Of a stretch of DNA of 64,000 nt, positions 36,144 to 47,407 are shown piece after piece; position 1 is the stretch's first letter, and each line of letters begins with the position of its first letter. A model generated the notes under the pieces. It saw nothing but the letters and a program-made list of their open reading frames with translations. It searched no databases and was not told the DNA's origin. This stretch comes from Ahaetulla prasina (Eukaryota > Chordata > Lepidosauria > Squamata > Colubridae). The position numbers were made by a program, and so were the translations under genes. The stretch spans positions 35,493,935-35,557,934 of the forward strand of contig NC_080541.1 in the NCBI RefSeq assembly GCF_028640845.1, given 5' to 3'.

Positions 36144-36996
36144 TATTGGTTTTTTAAAGTCATTTTCTATGTGATCCTTGGTGGCACTCAGGTTCGGTTA
36201 AGGATGCAACACCTAGGGAACCTTTGCAATGGGGTAAAAATCTGAGATTGACAGAAAACATTTGTATGCAGAATGCATAGTCATTTATTAAATAGACTTT
36301 TCAAACTGGCATCCTCCAAATTACATAATCTCAGCCCTGCCAAATTGGGAAAAATATATTACTTATATATGACATAATAGTCAGATGCTTTATCTGAATT
36401 TTTGGCATAGGGTACTGAATGTATATGTATGTGTGTGTATGTGTGTGGCATTGTGAATGATACTTAGGAACACCAGGTAGTTCAGCATGATATATGCAAA
36501 TCTTTCTAAAGAGTTTTCTCCACGCTAAATCAATATATGGTTTCTGTGAAAAGATAATATTACTCTGTTGAAACAGATTTTATTTGTATTTCGTAATAAG
36601 ATACAGTATGTCTTTTGAAATGGCATTAATGTTTTAGTATTTGAGAGCTGTACAAATGCCAAGATCACTCTTTATACCTGAAGTTTGTTTGTTTGTTTAA
36701 GCCTAAATTGCCTAGTGAATTCATGGCAGAAATGAAATTTAAACCAGCAGTAGTATACAGTAATTGACAGCTCTTCTTTTCTATATTACATTATATCTAG
36801 CTGTAAATTTTGTTACATTAAACTAGACATGGGATATATTTTTTAAAAAAATTTCATCTAAATTAAAATTACTTGTTTATTTAGTTTAAACTACTCTTAG
36901 AGTGTTGATAAAGGTTGGCCATGTATTTATATTAAAGGCATAATTACTTGTATACCTTTTGTCAGCTGTTGCCAAGAGCAGTCTTTAATATTTGTA
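36144..36996. other. TMEM64 intron 2, no recognised element
   Basis: AT-rich, with a short (TG)n near 36428-36450. Confidence 0.5.
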
Positions 36997-37832
36997 CAGG
37001 TAGTCCTCAACTTATGACCACAAGTGAGCCCAAAATTTCTGTTGCTAAGTGAGACAAGTTAAATGAGTTTTGTCTCATTCTATGACTTTTCTTATCCCAG
37101 TTGTTAAGTGAATCAATGCAGTTGTTAAGTTAGTAACACAGTTGCTAAATGAATCTGGATTTCCCATTGACTTTGCTTGTCAGAAGGTCACAAAAGGGGA
37201 ATCACATGACCCCAGGACACTGCAACTGTGTCAGGGTTCCAAGTAACATACCCATAGCAAACAAAATTATGAAGAACGTAAGATATGTCATATTGGCACA
37301 GGCTGGTGAAATTCAACTCTGAATTCCTGCAGTTTTCACCTAATTACAAGTAAAAGTTTGTCACTTTCTGAAAACAATCAGTCACATGATCCAATGAGGA
37401 TACTGTCCAGTTGCTAGGTGACTCAAGTCCCCTCCTTTTGAGCACTTGCAGGAATTCCTTGGTTCCCAAGAGAAAGTATTTTGTTTTGACTACAGCACCC
37501 CAACTGTCTCTATTCCCTTCTCCCTATCCCTCTTCTCCAGTGTATCAGCACTGAAATCTCAAAATGGCCTCAGTCAGGCCAGCTTCAGGGTTGACAGGCA
37601 GCCCCCCTTAATTGAAGAGCTCCTAGAAGACAAGAAAAGAACACAGATAGGTTAATTAAACACAAGCTTGACAAACTATCGTAAATACAAATCAATTGCC
37701 AAGCATCTGAATTTTGATCAGGGGGTGTCACAAAAGTTGTAAATGTGAAAAATTGTCATAATTCATGTTTTTCAGAGCCGTTTTAACTTTGAACGATCAC
37801 TAAATGAACTGTTGTAAGTCAAGGACTACCTG
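36997..37832. mobile_element. Tigger-like MITE with inserted solo LTR
   Basis: The ends CAGGTAGTCCTCAACTTA and GTCAAGGACTACCTG are inverted copies, with flanks TA and TG (one base changed). The middle is interrupted at 37229-37673. Confidence 0.8.
37229..37673. mobile_element. Probable solo LTR inside Tigger-like MITE
   Basis: A 445-bp block with TGTCAGGGTTCC at one end and GCTTGACA at the other interrupts the MITE. The flanks AACTG (37224-37228) and AACTA (37674-37678) match at four of five bases, as an aged 5-bp duplication. No internal region remains and the family is unknown. Confidence 0.5.
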
Positions 37833-37967
37833 TGTTTTGACTCTCAATTTTGCTTGGTAATTTGTGGGCACATGACAATTCAATTGCAGTAAAAGGCACT
37901 TTAAAAAGTCACTTTCTTAATGTTCTTTAAATATTTTTATGTCCACGTTTGCTGCTGAAAATATTAA

Positions 37968-38189
<222 letters not shown>

Positions 38190-38528
38190 CTTCCTCTCAT
38201 TTTCTGCAGTATTATCTTAGGTTTGTGAAACTGGGTCATTTAATTTGTTGCTTAAGACTGCTGGACTTTTCAGCAAAACTTAAAATTGAAGTGGCTGGAA
38301 GATGTACTGTGATAAGAAGTACGTGGCAGTTTTTATATAGTAAACTGGCTAAATTTTTGTAGGGTTCATTAGTAACTGTAAACATAGATGCAAATCTGGC
38401 TGCACCTTTGTCTTTATTATCATGACTTATAGTCTGCACTTTAGACTTCGTTTGGTGTTTGCTTTTATAAACTGAAGAATACCCTGAAACAATTTTCTTT
38501 CCGCTTAGCATTATTTATAAGACTGACT

Positions 38529-38534
38529 AATAAA
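38529..38534 (+). terminator. Proximal polyadenylation signal AATAAA
   Basis: Canonical hexamer about 340 nt after the stop codon. Use is not proven. Confidence 0.4.
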
Positions 38535-40608
38535 TAGTAGATCTTTAATACTTATAAAAATGTAAAGTATGCAACTTCATGTGCAGAACTCTTAAATATG
38601 TGTGTTTTTGAAACTCAGTGAAACCTTGATCTAATAGTGCAGTTTGCAGAATGGACTTTGCTCCTTCTGAATGCCCATGAAACCTCTATAATTACATCAT
38701 TCCTGGTGATTTAGCTATCTGAGCAAATAATGTATACTGCCACAAATGATGTAATACTTGTTGAAAATTACAGGCCTCATATAGATTATCTTGGATGGAA
38801 AATTCTTGTCCATTAATTGGGAGAAAAAATAGAGAGAAATTGACTCACTGCATGTGAAGTCCATTAAACAGGTATCCACTAAATTGAGGTTTCACTGTAT
38901 TTCTGGAAAATACAACATTTTTTCAGAATTGAGAACAATCAATGCAGGAAAATCCCATTTTTCATAGCTGGGAGGATAAGATGAGCACTTCCTCATGAGA
39001 AAGCTCTTCTGGAATCCAGAGTAATCTTCTTGTTTGTAACAGGTTAAAGGACATCCCCATACTTCCCTGGGGTTACCCACTTAAAAAAAGGGGAGAACAT
39101 TTTTGCTATTTTGGGAACTATTTGGTTTCCTTACCTTCTTTTGTTAAAAAATCTGAGAACTGAGAGAGAGAAAGAACCCCTTACATAAATCTTTAGTTGA
39201 ATGTATTTTTGTAAGCCTCTGAAATGTTCTGGAGCCATCATAAGTGTTCATATAAGTTCAAATCCTACATTGTGGGACTGAAGTGCTCTTATATAACATG
39301 TTAAGTTATACTGTATAATATGCAAAGTAAAAGTGAAACTACAGAGTACTTAAAGATTGCGGAAAAGAATAGTGTGAAGGAGAATTTGCAGGTGAAATGC
39401 AAATCTTTGAATGGATTTATCCTTGTGAATAACAACAAAAGGGCTCTTCCACTGTTTCTAACTAGCTGTGAAAAGATTTTAGGAAACTACATCAGATTTG
39501 CTTCATTCTGCACTCTGTAACATGAGCGAAATAGGTGGAATAATCCTTTCTGAAAACATAATGATACTAATTAATCATGTGGCCTTTATTTTTTAGAGAA
39601 GACTTTGGTTTTTCTTTTTTGAAAAGCTTTAAAAATCCACACAATTCCTCCCTGCATATATTTTCTTTTGATCATAAAGTAATGCTCTTATATAAGTTTT
39701 CTGCAGTATTTTAAGATTTGTGTCTATGAGGATGTGTCCCTTTCTTTCTTTCTTTCTTTTTTTAAATTAAGAAAAAACTAGATTTTCCATCTTTAAAACG
39801 TTGACTAGGAAATGGCAGAAATGTCTTGAGGCTCAGGAATCTGTAAACATTTTAAAAAGACAATTTCATAAAATACGTTGAATTCACTTTAGAAAATCAC
39901 TAATTTTGTTCTATAGGTTTGAATGAATTGGAACAAGCATAACTTGCTTATGTGTATCCATATCATAATTCTTTATAGATTGCATATTTGTATGCCTGAA
40001 TGAGAATTCACAAAGATACTTCATAGCAGTTTGAAACAACTCAAAACTTTGAACTCAGTTTCATTTTTGTCTGAACAATAGAGTCCATTTCTGGGCTCTT
40101 GCACTTTTGCAATATCCCTTCCATTTCTTCCTAGTTTTTTGTCATGGTGCAAAGATCTGTGAAAGTTAGAGACTCTTATAATACAAAATCTGGCCATTGA
40201 CTTCAACAAATTTGATTTATGTTGAGGCAAATAGTTTTCAAATTTATTGTGCAGAATAATCTTCTGCTCATACTCTACCATATTTGTTAAATAGGTGAGT
40301 AGGTAACTATGCCATATCCCGTTATAGCTTAAAATATCACAATATTTCAAATTTAGTGATAAATATGGAACTATTGGCAAAACCTTGTTCGGGAAATTTG
40401 GTGTTGTTCTACAGTTGAATTGTTTTTGTTACTTGAAAATTGGAAGTTTGGCTATTACCTTATGACACTTCAATAGTGAATGATTGCTGATCCCTTTATT
40501 ACTGTGGCTTTCATTTGAAAATAATACCAATAGGCACTGTAACTTCGATGTTACTTCACCCAAGATTTTATCAGTATTTGTTATTCTGTGATCTCCTTTG
40601 TTAACAAC

Positions 40609-40614
40609 AATAAA
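40609..40614 (+). terminator. Distal polyadenylation signal AATAAA
   Basis: Canonical hexamer with a GT-rich downstream element within 40 nt. Confidence 0.5.
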
Positions 40615-40829
40615 GGAATCTTTGCAAAGTTATATTTTCTGCAGTTTTCATTGCACTGTGTTTTCAAATTGAGATAATTTGATTGTACAAGGATTTTGAA
40701 ATTGAATCCTTTCAAAGTTTTTGCATGCCGTGTGGAATTTATGTTATATAATGAATTATTATTTCTTGAGTTACATTTCTGCCCATTTTACCCAAGTGGC
40801 TCTGTGTGACTTTGACAAGTCTTAACCTG

Positions 40830-41607
40830 CCAAAAGGCATTTGAAACTAAAAGAACTGTTTGCAAAGGAACCAGTGTTGAAGCATCCTGACCCCGAACAA
40901 CCCTTCGTTTTCCAAGCAGATGCCAGCGATGTGGCAGTGGGAGCAATGCTACTCCAAAGAAATAGTCAAGGAAACCTACAGCTCTGCGCCTACACCTCCT
41001 GCAAACTCAAGGAAGCAGAGAGGCAATGGGCATGGAAAAAAGAGACTTTTGCAGTGAGATGGGCACTGCTAACCTCGCGCCACCTGCTGGAAGGGGGGCA
41101 GAGACTGTTTGAAGCCTGGACTGATCACAAAAACCTGGAGGCCCTTAGGACCCCGCGAAAACTATCACCCAAACTAATCTGCTGGGTTCAATACTTCAAC
41201 TTCATGCTAAAACACATCCCATGGGGGAGGAACTTTGTAGCTGACGCCCTCTCCCGCATGCCGCAGTACAAATGCAAATGGGAGAAGGTAGTAGACACCA
41301 TCAATCCCCCTACCCAAACAGCCGCCCAAGTGACCACCAGATGACAATGCCGCGACCAGCAAGACCAACCCGTAAGCGATCTAACCATGAAACTCAAAAC
41401 CCAACTGCTAGCAGACCCCTGGTTCTGAGACAACCAACACATCTTGACAAAAAAAGATGACCTAGCGTGGAAAGGGACGAAACTCTACATCCCAGAATCC
41501 CACTGCACCCTAATCTTCCAGAGGAGCCATGGCGTCAAACCGGCAGGCCACTTCGGGTTCCTAAAGACTTTACACTTAGCACAGAGAGTGGCACAAGTCT
41601 TAACCTG
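40830..41607 (+). mobile_element. Ty3/gypsy (chromovirus-like) RNase H and integrase zinc region, plus strand
   Basis: The segment 40841-41344 encodes an RNase H-like domain: QADASDVAVGAMLL, then WTDHKNLEALR, then NFVADALSRMPQ. From about 41455 a zinc-site region follows with frameshifts (PAGHFGF). There is no LTR. It is adjacent to the reverse transcriptase of the same kind of element in the opposite orientation. The 15-mer acaagtcttaacctg occurs at both edges of this block (40815-40829 and 41593-41607). Dead fragment. Confidence 0.85.
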
Positions 41608-42231
41608 GTGAGCTGGCCAGAGGTTTTTCCAGTACTTGGCGGATTAGGGGTATGTGGTGGTTCATGGTCTCAGTGTAGATAAGGATGTCGTTCAGGTAGG
41701 CGACCCCCTTATAGAGGTGGTCATGCAGCACCTCGTTTATTAACTGCATGAACACCGCTGGGGCTCCCTGCAGTCTGAAAGGCATCACTTTGAATTGGAA
41801 GCTCCCTAGGGAGCAGTTGAATGTTGTTTTTCATTCATCTTCCTCCCTGATCCGGACTCGGTAGTATGCTTCTCTCAGGTCTAATTTGGTAAAGACTTTT
41901 CCCTTGGCTAGGTGAGATAGCATGTCCTTCATGAGAGGGAGGGGGTATAGGTTGTGTACACACACACAGTTTATTGCTCTAAAGTCCATGCACAATCTCA
42001 TACTTCCATCTTTTTTTTTTCTTTGAATAGGTCTGGGACTGCGACCTGTGGCTTGGCTGGCTCGATGAACCCCCTTGCTAGGGTTTTGTCTATGTATTTG
42101 CACATTTCTTGCCTTTCCCGGGCATCATGGCATACAGTTTGGGTTTGGGTAGTTTGCTCTGGGGATGATTTCAATGGCGCAGTCTGTCTCACGGTGGGGA
42201 GGATATCCTGACATGTGACAGGTAAAAACAA
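41608..42231 (-). mobile_element. Ty3/gypsy (chromovirus-like) reverse transcriptase, minus strand
   Basis: On the minus strand: KKKDGSMRLCMDFRAIN, then FTKLDLREAYYRVRI, then the catalytic box as YLND (usual YLDD, second Asp-position residue changed to Asn) at about 41690, and HHIPLIRQVLEK. Several frameshifts. The reversed orientation relative to the RNase H block indicates an internal inversion. Confidence 0.85.
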
Positions 42232-42639
42232 TCCAATAAAACTAATTAAAAACTAATATATAAAGATATAAAAGCAATTTTAAAAACAGAGAATTAAAAG
42301 CAGTGGCAGATTTCATCTTACCTGACTTAGTCATTGCAAAAACTCCTCACTATTCGCAGACCCTAGACACAGCAATAGAGCCATATCTTTACACTCTTAG
42401 CAGGTTGGGGCTAAACTAAGGTCCATGGCTGAAAAGGTCTCTTCTTAGGTCCTGTTAGATGATACCTTTTCATAGAGGGTATCCATAACATATTTCTTCT
42501 ACTGCTCCTGATGAGATAGGGAGAGGCAATCGTTCAAACCAGAATCATGCATATGGAGTATTATAAGTCATAAGGAGCATCTTGAAGAATACCTGGAAGC
42601 ATACTGTCAGCCAATGTGAATTGCAGAACAGAGGTATAA
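42232..42639. other. Intergenic, nothing recognised
   Basis: No support for any feature. Confidence 0.4.
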
Positions 42640-43880
42640 TGAGTGCTGATTGAGGAATGCACATAATTGCCCATGTTGCCAAATTCTATCTCAACTGCAA
42701 CTTCCACATGTTGTTCAAGAATCCACCCCATTCAGAATCAAAGTTGCTGCGTCTTGCTAGGGTTGAGTCAAAGCTAGTTGTTCCCTTTTCAGAACCCTAC
42801 AGCCTTGAGACACCAGAACAGGACCTCAACAGCACTGCTTAATTTGCCAAGGATAAGAGGTACAAACCTGAATATCAACATACTGATGATGCCTCACCTC
42901 ATGGCAATGTATGACCTGACCCAGCTGTTTCATATAGATGATAAACAGTACCGGAGAAAGTACCAAAACCCTAAGGAACCTCACAATGCAGAGGCTGAAG
43001 ATAGGACCTTCCTGATCAACACCAATGCCAAAGGAAGGAGGAGAACCAGCAGAAGCAATGCTGCTCACACCCAATTCTCAAAACTGGTCCAGAAGGATAT
43101 GGTTTGTTGGGATTGTCGGAAAACACCCAATCTGGCGGCAAGGAGGCTGAAGCATAGAGTTAGTCTGGAGGCACTGCACACAACCACGAAAGGGCTAGGA
43201 CTGACCTACAAGCCAAATTCCTTGGAGCCTTCACTATTTCCAGGAAAAGACTGCCAGTTTGGGGAGATTCCTGTATTATAGGCAGAACAAAATAGTTAGC
43301 TTGAACTCTGCACATATGGATATGGTTCTTTATGCCTGAGAAGGATGAATTCACTACCTGCATCCAGCTCATGCGAGGCATTATCCAAAAGTCCAACCAA
43401 TCAGTCCCATAAGCAAGCCTGAAACCCAACTTGAAGCAGTTTAAATAATCCAATTCATCCAGGATCCTCTGAACCTGTTGCATGATCACCTTCTCCACAA
43501 ACTTCCCTAAAACAGGAAGATTTGGAAAGAAAATTGTCCAGTATAGTTGGGTTTAGTCATGGTTTCTTGGGATGGGGAAAGAACAAATACCTTCTTAGAA
43601 GATGAGCAATGAATCCCTCCCTCAAGGAAGAATTAACCACCATTAGAACCACTCCACAGGTTCTCCAAGAAGGCGTTCACCAAGCACGAGAGCCATATAT
43701 CTAATAGACTGGTGGCCGAACTCACCATCATAAGAACCTTGTCCACTTTGTGTTCCACTTCCTCTTCCAATATATGCTTAAAACTTGCCCTATCTTGCCT
43801 AGCTTTAAAAATCTGGATGACGAGAAATGGCAGCAAATATTGTTAGGCTTATCACATGAAATTGTCCACAACTGGATTTT
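42640..43880 (-). mobile_element. Old decayed CR1-type LINE ORF2 fragment
   Basis: On the minus strand around 43390-43498 the translation resembles the CR1 reverse-transcriptase entry (VIMQQVQRILDELDYL, then FKLGFRLAYGT). Near 42900-42990 blocks match the region 48270-48350 of the better CR1 copy (TTTCATATAGATGATAAACA). Heavily decayed, edges estimated. Confidence 0.55.
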
Positions 43881-45635
43881 GAATATTGTTGTAGTTATTT
43901 CTGCTAATATGCTTAATAATTCCGGGACTCTAGCTTGCTGCCAAATAGTAAGCTTGTCTCAAGCATCATTCATCTGAGGCATATATTACATTCTCTTTTA
44001 TTATTTAAATGTATTCTGTACATCACCTTGCCTATCAGCTAGTATTTAAATAAACATAAAAAATAAAGCATCTCAAATAAGATCATCTGCTAGCCTGTAT
44101 TTTAACAAGTATCAATGGAAAAATGCTATCAATGTATTTAGTGATAATCATGCTATAGAAAGTACTGAGGAAATAAGCCCCAAACCTGTGTTTTTTAGGG
44201 TTTGAATTTAGTACGAAACATGAGAATTAAAAATATATGCAAGTCTTGTATATCTGAAGCATCACAAATTAATGTAGCTGTTAATAATGCCATTGTGTAA
44301 AGCAATCTTTGCCCCCAGCCTTTGTAGATTTTTAGTGCAAATATTAAAGGTTAAATACATCCAAGCATTTAATATTATTGTTTAGTAGATAACAAATCTG
44401 TTTGTATAATGGATTGACCTAGATTTTTAGATTGTCATTTTTCAAAGAAAGATCAGATTTTTTATTAAGCATAGCTAAAAATATTTTTTGCCTTTAAACC
44501 CCCACCCCCTCCAAAGTAGTTTTAGGACAAAGGTGCATTTATGGCTTTGTCTGCTATATTTTCACCTATCTGTGCTCTACCTGTAATGTTCCTGTTTAAA
44601 AGAAATATACGGCGTAGCTATTTCAAGCTATTTGAATTTTACTCAGGTGCTGTTTAAAAGTTTACTGTAAAAGTTACAGTTTTAAATGTGTGAGGTAAAA
44701 ATTAGGCTTCATGCATCTGCTGTTTTAAGGCTTCAAATGCGCATGGCACATAATTGGAAAAATTTTGAGAACATGTGTCTCTGCTTCATTGATGTGTTTT
44801 TCATAATGGTGTCTCTAAAATAAGGAATTGCTCAGCTGCTACGTATAAATGTATTGAGCTGGTTGCTTCTTTTAAACTTCCTATAGCTTGCTGCTTTCAT
44901 AAATTGGGCATCCTAATTATTTTCTTCCACCTTTTGATACATTGGATTGTATTAATTGTGCCCATCTTGTCATGTGCAAGCAACCAGAGTCATTTGTAAA
45001 TAGCTAAAGTAAACTACTTTATTGTCTTCTACCTAAATTACAAGAATATCCCCAGACTGTTTACCTTCCCCTGGGGATGACCAGATAAGACTTTGTGGAC
45101 AAACTTATGTTGCTTACAGCTGCACAATGATTCTAAGCAGGCTCCTCGCTTGACCCCTTCTTTCAGTTTAGCTGGCAGTTTCCCAACATCTAGATGTTTA
45201 TCAGTGGAGTGTAGTTACTACATTGCAAATCTCAGATGTTCTCCTCAATTTGGAACAATGGGGGCATGCGGGGAATGGAGAAGTAATGCAGGAGCAATTC
45301 TTGTACTATATGTAGATTCTGGGTTTTTTTCTGACAATAAGCTGTAGAACAAAATAAGCTGCTTCACAGGATTTTGTATTTGTTCTCTAACTAGAAAAGC
45401 ACCAGACGAGATGAATAGCTTGTATGTATTCTTTGGTTGAAATGGCAAAAAGGCATGTATGGTATACAATACAAACAGATATACCGGTAGAAGATGATAG
45501 AAAAGTTAGATTGGAATGTATTTACTCAATTATCAATTGGTTAGAGCCATATTGGTTAGTTGGTATGATACAGGTGTGTGTGTGAGAGAGTGGAGTGATA
45601 AGACTCCTCAGAAAATGTATTTACTCTGCCTTATA
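43881..45635. other. Intergenic, nothing recognised
   Basis: AT-rich, without a supported exon or repeat family. Confidence 0.5.
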
Positions 45636-46103
45636 GCTAGCTGCAGTTAGGCAGTTCGAATCTCACCGGCTCAAGGTTGACTCAGCCTTCTATCCTTCTG
45701 AGGTGGATAAAATGAGGACCCAAATTGTTGGGGGCAATATGCTGACTCTGTAAACCACTTAGAGAGGGTTGTAAAAGCACTATGAAGTGGTATCAGGGTG
45801 AAATCCAGCAGGTTCTGGAGAACCGTTAGCGGAAATTTTCAGCAGTTTGGAGAATCTGTAGCGGAAATTTTGAGTAGTTCAGAGAACTGACAAATACCAC
45901 CTCTGGCTGGCCCCAGAGTGGGATGGGAATGGGGATTTTGCAATATCCTTCCCCTGGAATGGGGTGGAATGGGAATTTTGCAGTATCCTTCCCCTGCCAT
46001 ACCCACCAAGCCACGCCACACCCACAGAACCGGTAGTAAAAAAAATTGGATTTCACCACTGAGTGGTATATAAGTCTAACTGCTATTGCTGTTGCTATTA
46101 TAA
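45636..46103 (+). mobile_element. tRNA-derived SINE (core family), split by a hAT MITE
   Basis: Head with B box GTTCGAATCTC (about 45655), core AAAATGAGGACCCAAATTG, then the MITE at 45794-46061, then the tail TATAAGTCTAACTGCTATTG. The SINE's AGTGGTAT has been duplicated by the insertion. Confidence 0.88.
45794..46061. mobile_element. hAT-type MITE, 268 bp, inside SINE
   Basis: The termini are CAGGGTGAAATCCA and TTGGATTTCACCACTG. Exact 8-bp duplication AGTGGTAT at 45786-45793 and 46062-46069. Close relative of 5915-6210. Confidence 0.92.
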
Positions 46104-46429
46104 AGATAATATTCATAGTTCAACAAGGGAATATTAAAAAACAGGTGGTTTAATGGCCCAGCCCAACCATTAAACAAAGGGCAAGCCAAACTCAAAGCAC
46201 TGAAATGATTCCTGATCCTTGTATTACGTTTTTCCTAAACAACGAATCCTTCTTGAAAAAAAACATTGTGATACTTCAAAATAATGCATTTAATACTGCT
46301 GATGTTAACCAGATCTCTTCTACATGTGAGGTCTTTGACAATTCCCACTTCCTCTCCCTAATATATATATATATATAAATTGGCTGTAGATATCTCTTCA
46401 GTCTTGGACTGGGTTAGCTTCTCTCCTTT
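46104..46429. other. Intergenic with (TA)n run
   Basis: A (TA)n run lies near 46360-46377; nothing else seen. Confidence 0.5.
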
Positions 46430-47103
46430 TGAAACTGGTGTCCTGGATTCACAACACCATCTGGTGAACCAGCTGCACCCAACTCCAGACCAGGAGACCA
46501 TCCAAATACTCATTCGTGGTTGGCATCTAGGCATCTCACAAATGTGCTGTATGTGAGGCTGCCTTTAGAGACTGCAGATGATCCAAAATGCAGCAATTTT
46601 GCAATCATGGGCATACTGTGTTATGCCCATGGGTCACTACTGCTGTACTTTATTGGTGGCTACTTTGCTTCCAAGTGCCTATATAGGTCTCCATGGTATA
46701 GGCCTGGTTATTTGAGACATTGCCTGTGTTCAGTACTTTCTGCCATTCTATTAAGATTGGGTACAATGGCTGCCCTCCAAATCTCATTGATTAAACAATG
46801 TCATTTATTGGGATCTAGGAAGCATGCCTTTTTTGTTGCAGTGCCTGCCCTCTGGAACACCATCTTCCAGAGATCTGTATGGCTTCCACCCTGATGACAT
46901 TCTGAAAGTCTGTTCTCCCATGCTTTGGAGTAGGTAGAAGGTGAACCCATGGATTGCCTTTATGTTCTATTGTACCTTTTTTTTCCCTGAACACGCATGG
47001 TTCTTTTTTCTTGTTTTATTGGAGTGAGGCTCCTGCTTTTTAAATTGTAAACCACACAGCCTAATCTGGACTCAGGTGGTCTCTAAATTTAAATGAATAA
47101 ATA
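46430..47103 (+). mobile_element. Decayed CR1 3' fragment
   Basis: The segment 46520-46894 resembles the C-terminal CR1 ORF2 coding region of the copy at 34752 (tract for YRPGYLRHC, then AVPALWNTIF), with an A-rich end AAATGAATAAATAA. Old. Confidence 0.6.
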
Positions 47104-47160
47104 AGTTTGCATGGACAATCTCAAGTTTCAGCTTACTTAAAGACAACATTTTGGAAGTAG

Positions 47161-47161
47161 T

Positions 47162-47204
<43 letters not shown>

Positions 47205-47206
47205 TT
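47161..47206. repeat. (ATTT)n tail of CR1
   Basis: About eleven TTTA units, the LINE's 3' tail expanded as a microsatellite. Confidence 0.9.
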
Positions 47207-47407
47207 CATATTTTTATACCGCCCTTCTCCGAAGACTCAGGGCGGTGTACAGCCAATAAAACCACAAGAAACCTAACAAATTAAAATAAAATAACAAGTT
47301 TAAAAAACTGATTCAATCGCTGTATACTAAAATATTAGCTAAAATTTATCAAAACTAAAACCTTAGTAAAACCCTATTAAAACCCACTAAAACCCCCCAT
47401 ACTAAAA

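Larger units (their letters stand above)
38190..40640 (+). other. TMEM64: TMEM64 3' UTR (extent inferred)
   Basis: There is no interspersed repeat in this 2.4-kb stretch, unlike its surroundings, which fits a constrained 3' UTR. AATAAA occurs at 38529-38534 and at 40609-40614; the second is followed by a GT-rich region (GCACTGTGTTTTC) and is the better candidate for the main end. A (TTTC)n run lies near 39740. Transcript evidence would settle the end. Confidence 0.5.
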
